From: Lutraria lutraria | Lineage: Eukaryota > Mollusca > Bivalvia > Venerida > Mactridae | Assembly: GCA_964023205.1 (NCBI GenBank) | Contig: OZ026847.1 | Coordinates: 14,577,182 to 14,641,181 of the forward strand | Direction of reading: 5' to 3' | DNA length: 64,000 bases | Shown: in pieces, positions 49,741-64,000 of the stretch | Numbering within the stretch: the stretch's first letter is position 1 | Layout of the letters: every line of letters begins with the position of its first letter | Translations under genes and position numbers: made by a program | The notes under the pieces: generated by a model | What the model was told of the DNA's origin: nothing | The model's database searches: none | What the model saw: the letters and a program-made list of their open reading frames with translations, nothing else

Positions 49741-51284
49741 TAACAGCAATCATGATATACATTGAACCTCCGTCAGAAGCACACAATTAGATAAACACGA
49801 AACATGCCTTCCTAAACACAGATTAAAAAGATACAAGCAAAAAAAAAAATACATCTTTTACCAAACCAGATGGTCCCTTGATTTACATAAATATGATGAA
49901 CTTACTTGCAATATAAATGTATAATGACAATATGAAAAAATCAAAAACATCTAGAACATAAGAAAACTTCACAAATGATTATTGAAATCAACATAATATT
50001 AATATACCGATACACAACTTAACTTCTATTATCAGTCATTGGAATTTTAGAATATTTTGTAAATACATGACATGTACCATTTATCAATTAACTTTTAAAG
50101 AAAATCACTTATTTTGTTCAAGTACTTAATGGATAAAATGTAAAATGGCATGACACTTGAAGAGAATCTTACAATAGAATAAAATGATACAATACAATTT
50201 AACTGACAAGTATCAATAAAGTAAATGATAGACCTCACAAAATGTTCAGAATGGACCATTTTGACTTCAGCAAATTTTATACACTTGAAAGAAAGATAAG
50301 CTGAAGTATTTGGCATAACAATGCACGTCATGATCAACTTGTAAACAACCATAAGCCTAACATATAAGCACTGTTTTAATACTCAGTACATATACATGAA
50401 CCTTAATACCATAAAAATATCACAAGAAAAAGATTTGCGCTGAAAACAACACTTACAGTACCTGTTGCTTCTACTTCAGTATTTAATGGATACTGCAGTA
50501 ACTGACAACAAAAATGAAACATTTCAGCCACAACACAGTATTGAAGCAAGCACCTATATATCAATACATTTAACAAGGTACTGTGCAATTTTATTAAACA
50601 GTCAAAGCTGAATGATTCATGGCTTCTATTCCTTCTATAGCAGGGGCCGTTAACAGGCGTCTTCCCCACAGGAAAATTAAATAAAATCATTCAGTTTTCC
50701 CCTTAAATTCCCCTACCAGTGAAAATGCGTTTATTTCTAGCTTCGTTCCATTGTCAATAATTTCGATTTAATTTTAAGTCGAAGACAATCACTAGAATAA
50801 AGATTCTTATACAACTTAATTACAACATCAAGTGAATCTCACTAAAGCCAAAAATAAATGCATGCATCGACACTGAAATTATGCAGCTTTGAGGTTTTAA
50901 TAAAATTGCACAATACATTAATAACAGTAAGTAAAAGACACAAAATATTCCATTTTTAAATTAGCAAAGTATGTAAAGATAACAATCATTAGATATAAAT
51001 ATAAATAATTTAGCACAATGCAATTAGTGAGTTTGTTCAAAATCATGAATAAGAAGTAATAATCAAAACCATTGCTATGGTTAATTAAGGGCACTTTTAA
51101 ACGATCAAATTTACTATGTACACCTCTGAACTTAATTTTAACTTCTAATGGTAAAAATGAGCAATAATACTAAACTGATATACAATGTACTCAAATTGAC
51201 TGAAACACATTTGCTTCAAACACTTCCTAGACTAGAGCTTACTTTCAAGTATCAGTTATCATTACTGAATGGTTCTAGCATGAT

Positions 51285-51500
51285 TGGTTAGATGTTTATC
51301 TGTTGTTTAATGGCCCATTCAACAGTTATGGTCATTTGAGAGCTGCCCGAGAGAAACAGGAGAGAAGATATGGGTGAACAGGGTATTTATATCCATACGC
51401 TTCTTTCAAATAGTTTGTCCTGGTTCTTTAATGGGCCCAGTGTAAGCACCAATACACACATCACTCATTTCCTATGATTTCCTTAACACAGTATGTGGCT
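51285..51500 (-). repeat. SINE family C tail, reverse
   Basis: 'ttatctgttgtttaatggcccattcaacagttatgg', 'gagctgcccgagagaaacaggag', 'tttcaaatagtttgtcctggttcttt', 'gcccagtgtaagcaccaatacac' match the tail of 14640-14945. Confidence 0.65.
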
Positions 51501-52434
51501 CTAAAACAACCAAGCCTTGACCTTGACCCTTTAATCAGGTCCCTTGAACATACAATACACTGCATGTCATACCTCTAACACAATAAATCACCACACTTAT
51601 TAATGCTCCGGGTATTGGTATGTTTTGTTTACAATCACTGTAATTTTGGCATAAACACCAAAGAATGATTTATAAAACACTAACACCTGACTTGAGGGTG
51701 AAACAGAAGAACCTTTCTAATCTAAACTTGATCGCACTGACAAAGACTTTCAGATTAGGGAGGTTCCGGATTACCAAGTTTTTTCAGTATTGAATACACA
51801 ATTTGATCGGTTTAGAGATGATTTTGGAATAGAAAGCTTCTGGTTACAGAGATTCTTGTCATTCCGCAACATCCACTTACATGTACTCCATCTAATATTA
51901 AACGTTTATGGTTAATGTAACTTGATTTAAAATCTAATCTACTAACTCCGGTTGACTAGAGCTTGGCTTTATTAAAACTATTTTTACCAGTCCTGGTGAG
52001 TTTGAGCCAAAGAGAGACCACTGTATACGTAAGGACTTAGTCATAGAATAAAGCTGAAGTGGTACTATATAATGAATTCAAGAAAAATAGATTGTCAAAA
52101 AAATCATAAAACTGTAAATATTTTATGTAGCATCATCAACAAATTTAAGATAAACAATCAGCAGCTTGATAAACATGGTGAAGTAACTGAGTGACCATGT
52201 CTTGGGAACACTGTCTAACAAGTAATTGGCTAGTTGGCTGGCATTTGACCACATGGATTTTATATATTCTCAAAACCTGTTTTATGAATTATCACCCATA
52301 AAAACCATCAACAATCTTCAAAACTTAAATAAATACAACATATTTTTTCCTGCAAATAATTCTAACATATAAATATAGTTATTTGTATACAAAAATAAAA
52401 TACCTATGACTTAAATAAAACAAATATCAATTAC

Positions 52435-52440
52435 TTTATT
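52435..52440 (-). terminator. Candidate poly(A) signal of the SLC35E2-like gene
   Basis: AATAAA on the minus strand 23 nt after the stop codon (TGA ending at 52463). It would give an unusually short 3' UTR; further AATAAA matches occur to the left. Confidence 0.3.
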
Positions 52441-52462
52441 ACTACTATAAAATGATGTTTCA

Positions 52463-58175
<5,713 letters not shown>

Positions 58176-58392
58176 TTAGACTTTACCAAGTCCAAATAAC
58201 TACTACTTTATCTCATTTCTTCAACTAAAAAGAAGCAAATTATATGACTTTGAGAATATGGAAAGTAATTACATTACAGATAAAACATTGAATTTCAAAC
58301 AAACATCATTTCTATGATTTCATTATGACATACTTAAAATTATGCAAATGAAAAACTTCTAAAACTTGTCAGTTAATTTGGTAAAAATGCAC

Positions 58393-58440
58393 TAGGGCTG
58401 TGGCAAGTATCTGAGTACTCGGGTATTCACGATTCAAACA
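58393..58440. mobile_element. Orphan hAT-like left end
   Basis: TAGGGCTGTGGCAAGTATC followed by gagtactcgggtat, similar in order to the left end of the 31383 element. No matching right end found within the window. Confidence 0.4.
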
Positions 58441-59080
58441 GAAAAATCCAGAATGAATAATCATTATTACTAAGATTTGTGGTTCGCGATCTTGTTTATT
58501 ACCATAAAGTGTATACTTTGTTCTTAAAAATCCCTTTTCTCTGAATACATATTGTCTCATGGACTACTCAATTAACTGGAAGGGAGTACTTATAAATATA
58601 AGCCATAGAACAAATTACATTGATTTACTTCATAATTCCTAAAAAAAAATTAGCTGTCTTAAGGACTGCAATTTTGAAGTTTTAGATGTGTTACTTGAAA
58701 ACAAAAAATTTGTGATTTGATTTATGGATCGTAAAAATATTGTTCTCTCGTATACATTTTAGGTAAATTGGTGAAATTAAACATGAACATTTTCATTCAC
58801 ATAGTAAGATTAGGAATCAGTCAGGCTAATCAAATCCATAGAGAAATGTGAAGAGGTTAAATGTTCAAGACCCAATTGGTGTGCACATTTCATTGAGCCA
58901 ACACTAATTACACCCAAAGACAATTCTCTTCCAAAATAAGTACCCATGTGAAGGAGGTCATTTTAGAGGTATAACCTAATCTACCCAGATCCTCCAAGAT
59001 TCTATACAAGTATTAACCATGATTTTTCCAAGTAACTCACTGCCAACTGGTCTATAATTGTGTCAGTCCATAAACACTGC

Positions 59081-59338
59081 CACCCTCCTCCGTGGTCGAG
59101 TGGTTAAGGTAGCTGACTTCAAATAACTGAAACCTCTCACTGATAGAGGGTCCTGGGTTTGAGCCCCGCTACCAACCATGTTTGTTTATGTGAAAAAGTA
59201 GGCAGTTGCTTACGGAAGATGGAAGTCTAGCACTGGCCCTTCCCAGGAATGATGATTAGTTGATCTGTCCGCCTCATATGACTCTTACTGTTGAAAAGGG
59301 GCGTAAAACTTTATACATGTATAAACAAAAAAAAAACA
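59081..59338 (+). repeat. SINE family A, plus orientation
   Basis: Head 'gtggtcgagtggttaaggta', box B 'tgggtttgagccccgc', then 'accaaccatgtttgtttatgtga', 'cttcccaggaatgatg', 'cctcatatgactcttactgttgaaa' and an A-rich tail. Matches 21024-21270. Confidence 0.8.
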
Positions 59339-59722
59339 CTGCCATTAAAAACAACCTAATCGTTTCCTATTATAGTATACTTAGTAATGGTGACCTTGAC
59401 AATAGAGCCCCAAATGCAATTCCAAAATCTATCTCGTAATACGGTCAACCTCTCTTGCCAGTGTACTAGACAGGGTCTCTAAAAACTTTCATGTCTCTAC
59501 AATGAGTGAATGACATACCCCAATCTTATTTAAACATGTCAGCCTAACTGAACCTAATTCTTTGATATGTAAATTGTAACCAATTAACAGTAGGTCATTA
59601 ATTAAGCAGATCTAATTTAAGCAGGCTTTTCAAATTCAACTTTATAGAAAACCATTATAAAATGGAAATAGTTTTGGCATATATTGTGTCTGCTGATGAT
59701 ATACCATGCATCTAAAGCATTC

Positions 59723-59754
59723 AATCAGAGACATAGATATCTATGTCTCTGATT
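59723..59754. repeat. Perfect 32-bp palindrome
   Basis: Both arms of 16 nt (AATCAGAGACATAGAT and its complement) match without a mismatch or spacer, centred between 59738 and 59739. Confidence 0.95.
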
Positions 59755-59841
59755 CAATGTATATTTTTTGTTATACCAGCGCCTCGTATTCCTGCGGTAT
59801 TTATCATTAAAACTGTAGAAAACACAAATAAAAGAACTTAC

Positions 59842-59975
59842 CTTGCATTAATCAAGTGATATTTCTCTCGTTTTATTTATTACGGCCTGTTTTGGAATAA
59901 TCTTATTTTTCTCACACTTATATGAATGGTTTAAAATACATTCTGGATCGACTGACAGTGGCAGCAGCCATATTT
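59842..59975 (-). other. SLC35E2: Probable non-coding first exon and promoter of the SLC35E2-like gene
   Basis: Minus-strand sequence ends in a perfect donor (TGCAAG/gtaagttc) at 59842 and starts near AATATGGCTGCTGCC, a YY1-like promoter element. The coding exon probably begins at the acceptor near 58224 (ctttttag), 52 nt before the ATG. Confidence 0.5.
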
Positions 59976-60522
59976 TAAAGGTACATTCTCATAGTCATAT
60001 TTCCGCGGTAACCACTTCATGACTAGCCCCATAATTTTGCTAAAACAATTGCCTAAGAAAATAAAGTACCTTTAACCGTCAATCAATATTCGAGTGACTT
60101 CATGAAATAGAGCAAACAGACGACTGGTATTTGTGATTCGTAAAATGACATGAATTTAACAATAAGTAGAATGCCATCTTTAGCAGTTGTGTATGAGCAT
60201 TTAAAATAAGTTTATATTCAGTTGTGACAAGGGTTTTTGGAGACACATTTTTGTGTATTTTGTTTACAAATATAAACTTTATTTTTTGTATGTATTGTAC
60301 TGTATTTTGTAAATCATGTATTTTCATGTTCTTGAAAGATTGTTTATTATTTATTCATTAGGTCCTTCTAGTGGATATAATATCCTATAGACTGTAATAT
60401 GATTACAATACTTTTTATAATGCCTATAATACTTCATAGATATTGATGTAACTCTCGAATGGTCTTAAGATTAAGCAATTGTAATAGTGGTGTTTTAGCA
60501 CTATTGAAACCCACTCTTCACC

Positions 60523-61046
60523 TGTAACAAGTCTTATCTAGCAAGCAAGCAAATTACTATGTTGTTAAACATAGTAACCAGGCTGGCATCCAGGGTAACT
60601 GGTTGACGACCTGGGTATATATAAGGGACCTTGTAAGTTTCTTATTTATACTTGCTTGCATTCATTTGATTAAAACTTTTATTTACAAACTACAAAATAT
60701 TGTTACAGGTAAGAGTTATGTTATTTTTCTTTATTTTCTGTTAAAGGTTTCTTTTCTTTTAAGTTCTTGTACATTTTTATTTTATCTTTGATATTTTATA
60801 ATTAATATTGTCCTCATTGTGGTACCTCCACATGAGCGAGAATAATTCCCCAAGTTTAGATATTTACTATGTTTATTTGTTACTAAGTTGTGTTAAAGTA
60901 TATTTTGTTATTTTGTATTTAAATATTTTTAAATGTGTTAAATGCATGTTTAATTAATTTACTGTTTATATATTATTGTATAGAGATACTTGCTTGCATT
61001 CATTTGATTAAAACTTTTATTTACAAACTACAAAATATTGTTACAG
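60523..61046 (+). mobile_element. Putative 5' LTR and leader of a Ty3/gypsy-type retrotransposon
   Basis: Starts TGTAACA and contains TGTTACA at 60701-60707 and again at 61039-61045, so either position could be the 3' LTR end (185 or 523 bp). A TATA box (gtatatataaggg, 60616-60626) precedes a 61-bp segment (60648-60708) repeated perfectly at 60986-61046, starting about where transcription should begin. ATTAAA in the repeat could be a poly(A) signal. No primer-binding site directly abuts either end; a TGGTGGAGTAGG string occurs at 61188. The 3' LTR lies outside the window, so the limits are provisional. Confidence 0.5.
60616..60626 (+). promoter_or_regulatory. TATA box of the retrotransposon promoter
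   Basis: tatatataagg lies about 30 nt before the start of the duplicated 61-bp segment. Upstream a short palindrome (ctatgttgttaaacatag, near 60568) may be a further U3 element. Confidence 0.5.
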
Positions 61047-61209
61047 TTATATTTCAACAAATTACTAGAAGACATAATAACTCGCGGTGAAACATAAACG
61101 AAGTGTTCGACAAGCGACAACATAAAGAGAAACCTTTATACTATAACCAACATAAACAAAAACAACAAAAAGAACCGTTGTGTCAACTGGTGGAGTAGGT
61201 TGGTCATTA

Positions 61210-62244
61210 ATGAGGACACCAACACTCGTATATCAATTGCGATCACAAGGGCCGATTTTAACGACAGAGGAAGAACAAACAGATCTATTAACTACTAGTC
61301 AACCAACAGGAAACAACATGAGTCAACAAGAAAGCAGTGCCACAACAAGTGGAAGCGGACCAAGCAGCAGTTCAGGTAGGCCTCCTTTCAAAATTGAATT
61401 AGTTGGAAAGTTTGATCCTAGTAAGGATGATGCAAAAAGTTGGTTTAAGCGTTATGAATATTTTGGTTCCACAACTGGTACAGCAGACATTATTTTGGCT
61501 AAATTTTTAGGTATGTTTCTGGTAATGGGTGCGGCATTTGACTGGTATCATAATTTAGGTCAAGAAATTAAAGAAGATTTTGAACAACTTAAATTTAAAT
61601 TTATTCAGAGATTTTCAAAAAAAGTAGATCCTGTTCAGATTACTTCAGAATTGTTTCAAATGAAACAGAAAGCAAATCAATCAGTTAGGGAGTTTGTTTA
61701 TGAAGTTGAGGCTAAAGGCCAATTAGCTGACATATCTTCAGAAAATATTTTAAGTGCTATAAATGGTGGGTTATTGTCACATATTAGGGCTGATCTTAGG
61801 CGGAATCCTCCAACTTCTTTAGAACAATTGATTGAGACTGCAGAACAATCTGAAAGTGCCTATGCAGTGCATCCTCCTCAAATTAATTTATCTGAGGCGG
61901 CTTTCACTGAAATTATAAAGAATGCAATTGGTGGTGTCAACATGTTGGAACTAAAACAACAAGTTGATATGTTAGTTCAAAGTCAAGAAGTTAATGTAAT
62001 AAATAAATCTCAAAAACCATCTAACAGTACATTTAAGGACAATTCGTCAAGTAGTAACCAACATTTTTCTAGCAGAAGAAATAATTTCCACAACTTTAAA
62101 AAATCAGAATGTAGGTATTGTGGTCAATCTAAGGAACATGACTTTCGAAGCTGTCCGGCAAGATCAAAAACTTGTTATGAATGTAATAAGCCAGGCCACA
62201 TTAGACCTGCTTGCTTTCAGGTAAAATCGAGGTATAATAATTAG
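61210..62244 (+). CDS. gag: Retrotransposon Gag with two CCHC zinc knuckles
   Basis: Structural protein that assembles the virus-like particle and packages element RNA. From ATG 61210 it has 344 residues; the frame is open upstream to 61156 and another good ATG is at 61318. I prefer 61210 because it is the first ATG after the second 61-bp repeat. The middle part (about residues 75-215) has the layout of the retrotransposon Gag domain (WFKRYEYF, FDWYHNLG, FIQRF, VREFVYEV). Near the C terminus are zinc knuckles CX2CX5HX4C (62110-62154) and CX2CX4HX4C (62173-62214); the first has one extra residue compared with the classic spacing. It ends at TAG 62242-62244, in the same frame as pol. Confidence 0.9.
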   Translation: MRTPTLVYQLRSQGPILTTEEEQTDLLTTSQPTGNNMSQQESSATTSGSGPSSSSGRPPFKIELVGKFDPSKDDAKSWFKRYEYFGSTTGTADIILAKFLGMFLVMGAAFDWYHNLGQEIKEDFEQLKFKFIQRFSKKVDPVQITSELFQMKQKANQSVREFVYEVEAKGQLADISSENILSAINGGLLSHIRADLRRNPPTSLEQLIETAEQSESAYAVHPPQINLSEAAFTEIIKNAIGGVNMLELKQQVDMLVQSQEVNVINKSQKPSNSTFKDNSSSSNQHFSSRRNNFHNFKKSECRYCGQSKEHDFRSCPARSKTCYECNKPGHIRPACFQVKSRYNN

Positions 62245-62247
62245 CGG
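62242..62247 (+). promoter_or_regulatory. Candidate gag-pol stop-codon readthrough site
   Basis: TAG CGG directly between Gag and Pol, both in the same frame. A C after the stop codon (here CGG) is a known feature of several viral readthrough signals. A suppressor structure downstream was not folded. Confidence 0.45.
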
Positions 62248-64000
62248 TGCTCGCCTGCCAGTGGTAAAGGAGGGAACCATATGGATAGGCTAAAATCAAA
62301 TAAGTACAAAATGTATCTAAATAAGGAAGAATTTAAACCTAAGAAAAGTTCAAATAAAGTTAAACATTTTGATAACTCAAATAAATTACAAAATAGTGAA
62401 GAAACACCTGTTATTGCATCAACTTCCCCTTTAGATAATGGTTTTGTACATGTTTCAATCAATAGCAATAACAGTAGAGCTTTAATAGATACTGGTGCTA
62501 GTATTTGTTGCATTAGGAAATCCCTCTTAAAAAGGTTAGGATTAGGAAATATTGAGCTTAGTAGGAAAGAACATTCACATGTCAGAGGCATTAGCGGTGG
62601 TCTGATAGAAATTAAAGGTACAATATTGTTACCAGTCAAAATAGGAAATGAGATTTTTTCTCACAAGTTTCATGTTCTTGATAATATTCATCAAGACTTA
62701 ATAATTGGTAGAGATTTCTTAGAAGCTCACAAATGTAAATTAAACTTTGCTACATCTAGTTTTGAAAGTAAAAAAGGTATTCAACTTGTTAGTCTAGTTT
62801 CATCCTTTCAACTTGGTTTGGTTAGGTTAAAAGATTCATTAACATTGAAACCACACACTGAGGTACTTGCACCAGTGAAATTGTCAAGAATTAGTAAAAA
62901 TGATGTTGCCATGATAGAAGCTGTTAGTTCAATTTCAAACAAAAAGGTTGCAGTCGCCAGGTCAGTAGTAAAGTCTTGTAATGGGCGGGCTGCTTGTAGA
63001 TTACTTAACCCCCTTCCATATGAAGTTACTATAAAAGCTAATACTGTAGTGGGAAAACTAGTACCTATTGATGAATCTTCAATAAAATTGTTAGATGATG
63101 AAAAACTTGACTTAGAGAATCATGATGGTAGACAGTATGAAAAAGTAAACTCTATTAATACTATTTCTGAAGCTCAGATGGATTCAGTTTTAAATGAACT
63201 TGGAATTTCTATTGGTAGCGGAATCCTAACAGCATCCCAACAATCTACTCTAAAGGCTTTTATTGTTAAAAATAGGGATATGTTTGCACTTGATTCTTCG
63301 GAACTAGGTTGTACTCATTTGCATAATCATAGGATTGAAACTGGTTCTGCTACTCCTCAAAGACAATTTCCTTATAGAGTGTCTCCGCAAGTAAAAAGAG
63401 AAATTGATAGGCAAGTAAATGACATGTTAGAAAATGATATTATTGAACCTTCTGATTCTATGTGGGCAGCTCCAGTCATTCTTTGTAAAAAGAAAGATGG
63501 AACGTTTAGGTTTGCAGTTGACTTTAGAAAGTTAAATGCAGTAACAGAACCTATTAACTTTCCCTTGCCTAGGTTTGAAGACGTTATTGATTCTGTAGGA
63601 GAAAATTCTTCAAAAATATTCTCAGTATTAGATCTTAAGAGTGGTTTTCATCAGATTCCATTAGACACTGAGACCAAGCATAAAACAACTTTTGTAACCC
63701 ATGATGGCAGTTACAATTTCAAACGGTTACCATATGGTTTACGCAATGCACCTATTGCTTTTCAAACAGTTATGTCTCAGGTTCTCAGAGGTGTCAATTT
63801 TAAGTTTGCTTTGGTTTATGTTGATGATATTTTGATTCATTCATCAAATTTTGAGGAACATTTAGAACATTTAGATATTGTTTTTAATAGACTTAGAGAA
63901 GCAAATTTAAAACTTCAGCCTAAAAAGTGTAGATTTGCGACAGAGCGCGTTGAATATTTAGGTCATCTTTTTTCTAAAAATGGTATAGAAGTCAATCCTG
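62245..64000 (+). CDS. pol: Retrotransposon Pol: protease and reverse transcriptase (partial)
   Basis: Open without a stop from 62245 to the window end, 585 codons, in the Gag frame. The first ATG is at 62281. Aspartic protease: ALIDTGAS with the catalytic Asp at 62488, and IIGRDFL near 62701-62718. Reverse transcriptase begins near 63360 (RQFPYRVSPQVKREI), with VDFRKLNA, SVLDLKSGFHQIPL, FKRLPYGLRNAP and the catalytic YVDD at 63817-63828. Order protease before reverse transcriptase is shared by all LTR elements; the RT motifs resemble Ty3/gypsy rather than copia or BEL/Pao. RNase H and integrase should lie beyond 64000. No frameshift or internal stop is seen, so this copy may be young. Confidence 0.93.

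Larger units (their letters stand above)
48960..52434. other. Intergenic gap between convergent INTS11 and SLC35E2-like genes
   Basis: No exon recognised. It holds the CCAAT array (49621-49740), a 51-bp repeat (50628-50678), a family C SINE tail (51285-51500) and possibly a long 3' UTR of the minus-strand transporter gene. Confidence 0.5.

Noticed and set aside
61180..61209. GTG at 61180 as the Gag start
   Set aside because: Animal elements seldom start at GTG; ATG 61210 is the first ATG of the leader and in the same frame.
62241..62639. Minus-strand 132-codon frame opposite pol
   Set aside because: It mirrors the protease region of pol, which has clear DTGA and GRDFL motifs; no evidence of its own.

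Overview
The window is AT-rich, intron-rich animal DNA. The best guess is a bivalve or other lophotrochozoan: the three cellular genes are conserved metazoan genes split by many GT-AG introns, and the non-coding DNA is packed with tRNA-derived SINEs and short inverted-repeat transposons. I see no bacterial-type operons, CRISPR arrays, rRNA genes or free-standing tRNA genes. The species assignment is inference.

Layout. (1) 1-13068, minus strand: the N-terminal 875 or so codons of a gene running off the left edge. It has one very large first coding exon (basic, low complexity) and then short exons with spaced aromatic-x-x-Trp motifs like SFI1 centrin-binding repeats. (2) 13069-34424: no convincing exon; SINE copies, a 168-bp TA-flanked MITE, a 345-bp TTAA-flanked MITE nested in a SINE, a 78-bp and an 878-bp hAT-like element, and a 13-bp minisatellite. 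(3) 34425-48029, plus strand: a complete gene for Integrator subunit 11 (INTS11). I rebuilt it exon by exon; all phases agree, it gives 600 residues, and every expected catalytic residue is present. A 12-nt microexon is included, and the stop codon lies inside a 26-bp minisatellite. (4) 48960-52440: a convergent intergenic gap with a 30-bp CCAAT-containing tandem array. (5) 52463-59975, minus strand: a complete SLC35E2-like transporter gene (379 residues, six coding exons, one likely non-coding first exon). (6) 60523-64000, plus strand: the 5' half of a Ty3/gypsy-type LTR retrotransposon (LTR-like promoter, leader, Gag, protease, reverse transcriptase) running off the right edge.

The most unusual object is the retrotransposon. 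Gag and Pol are in one frame separated by a single TAG, which suggests stop-codon readthrough. The leader carries a perfect 61-bp duplication 338 bp apart whose two 3' ends fit a splice donor and a splice acceptor. Removing that intron would delete every upstream ATG before gag. INTS11 shows several unusual local rearrangements, including a duplicated splice acceptor. A housekeeping-style promoter motif with a minus-strand ATG sits in its first intron.

The three cellular genes have no obvious shared pathway: a probable centrosomal protein, a snRNA 3'-end processing nuclease and a Golgi-type sugar-phosphate transporter relative.
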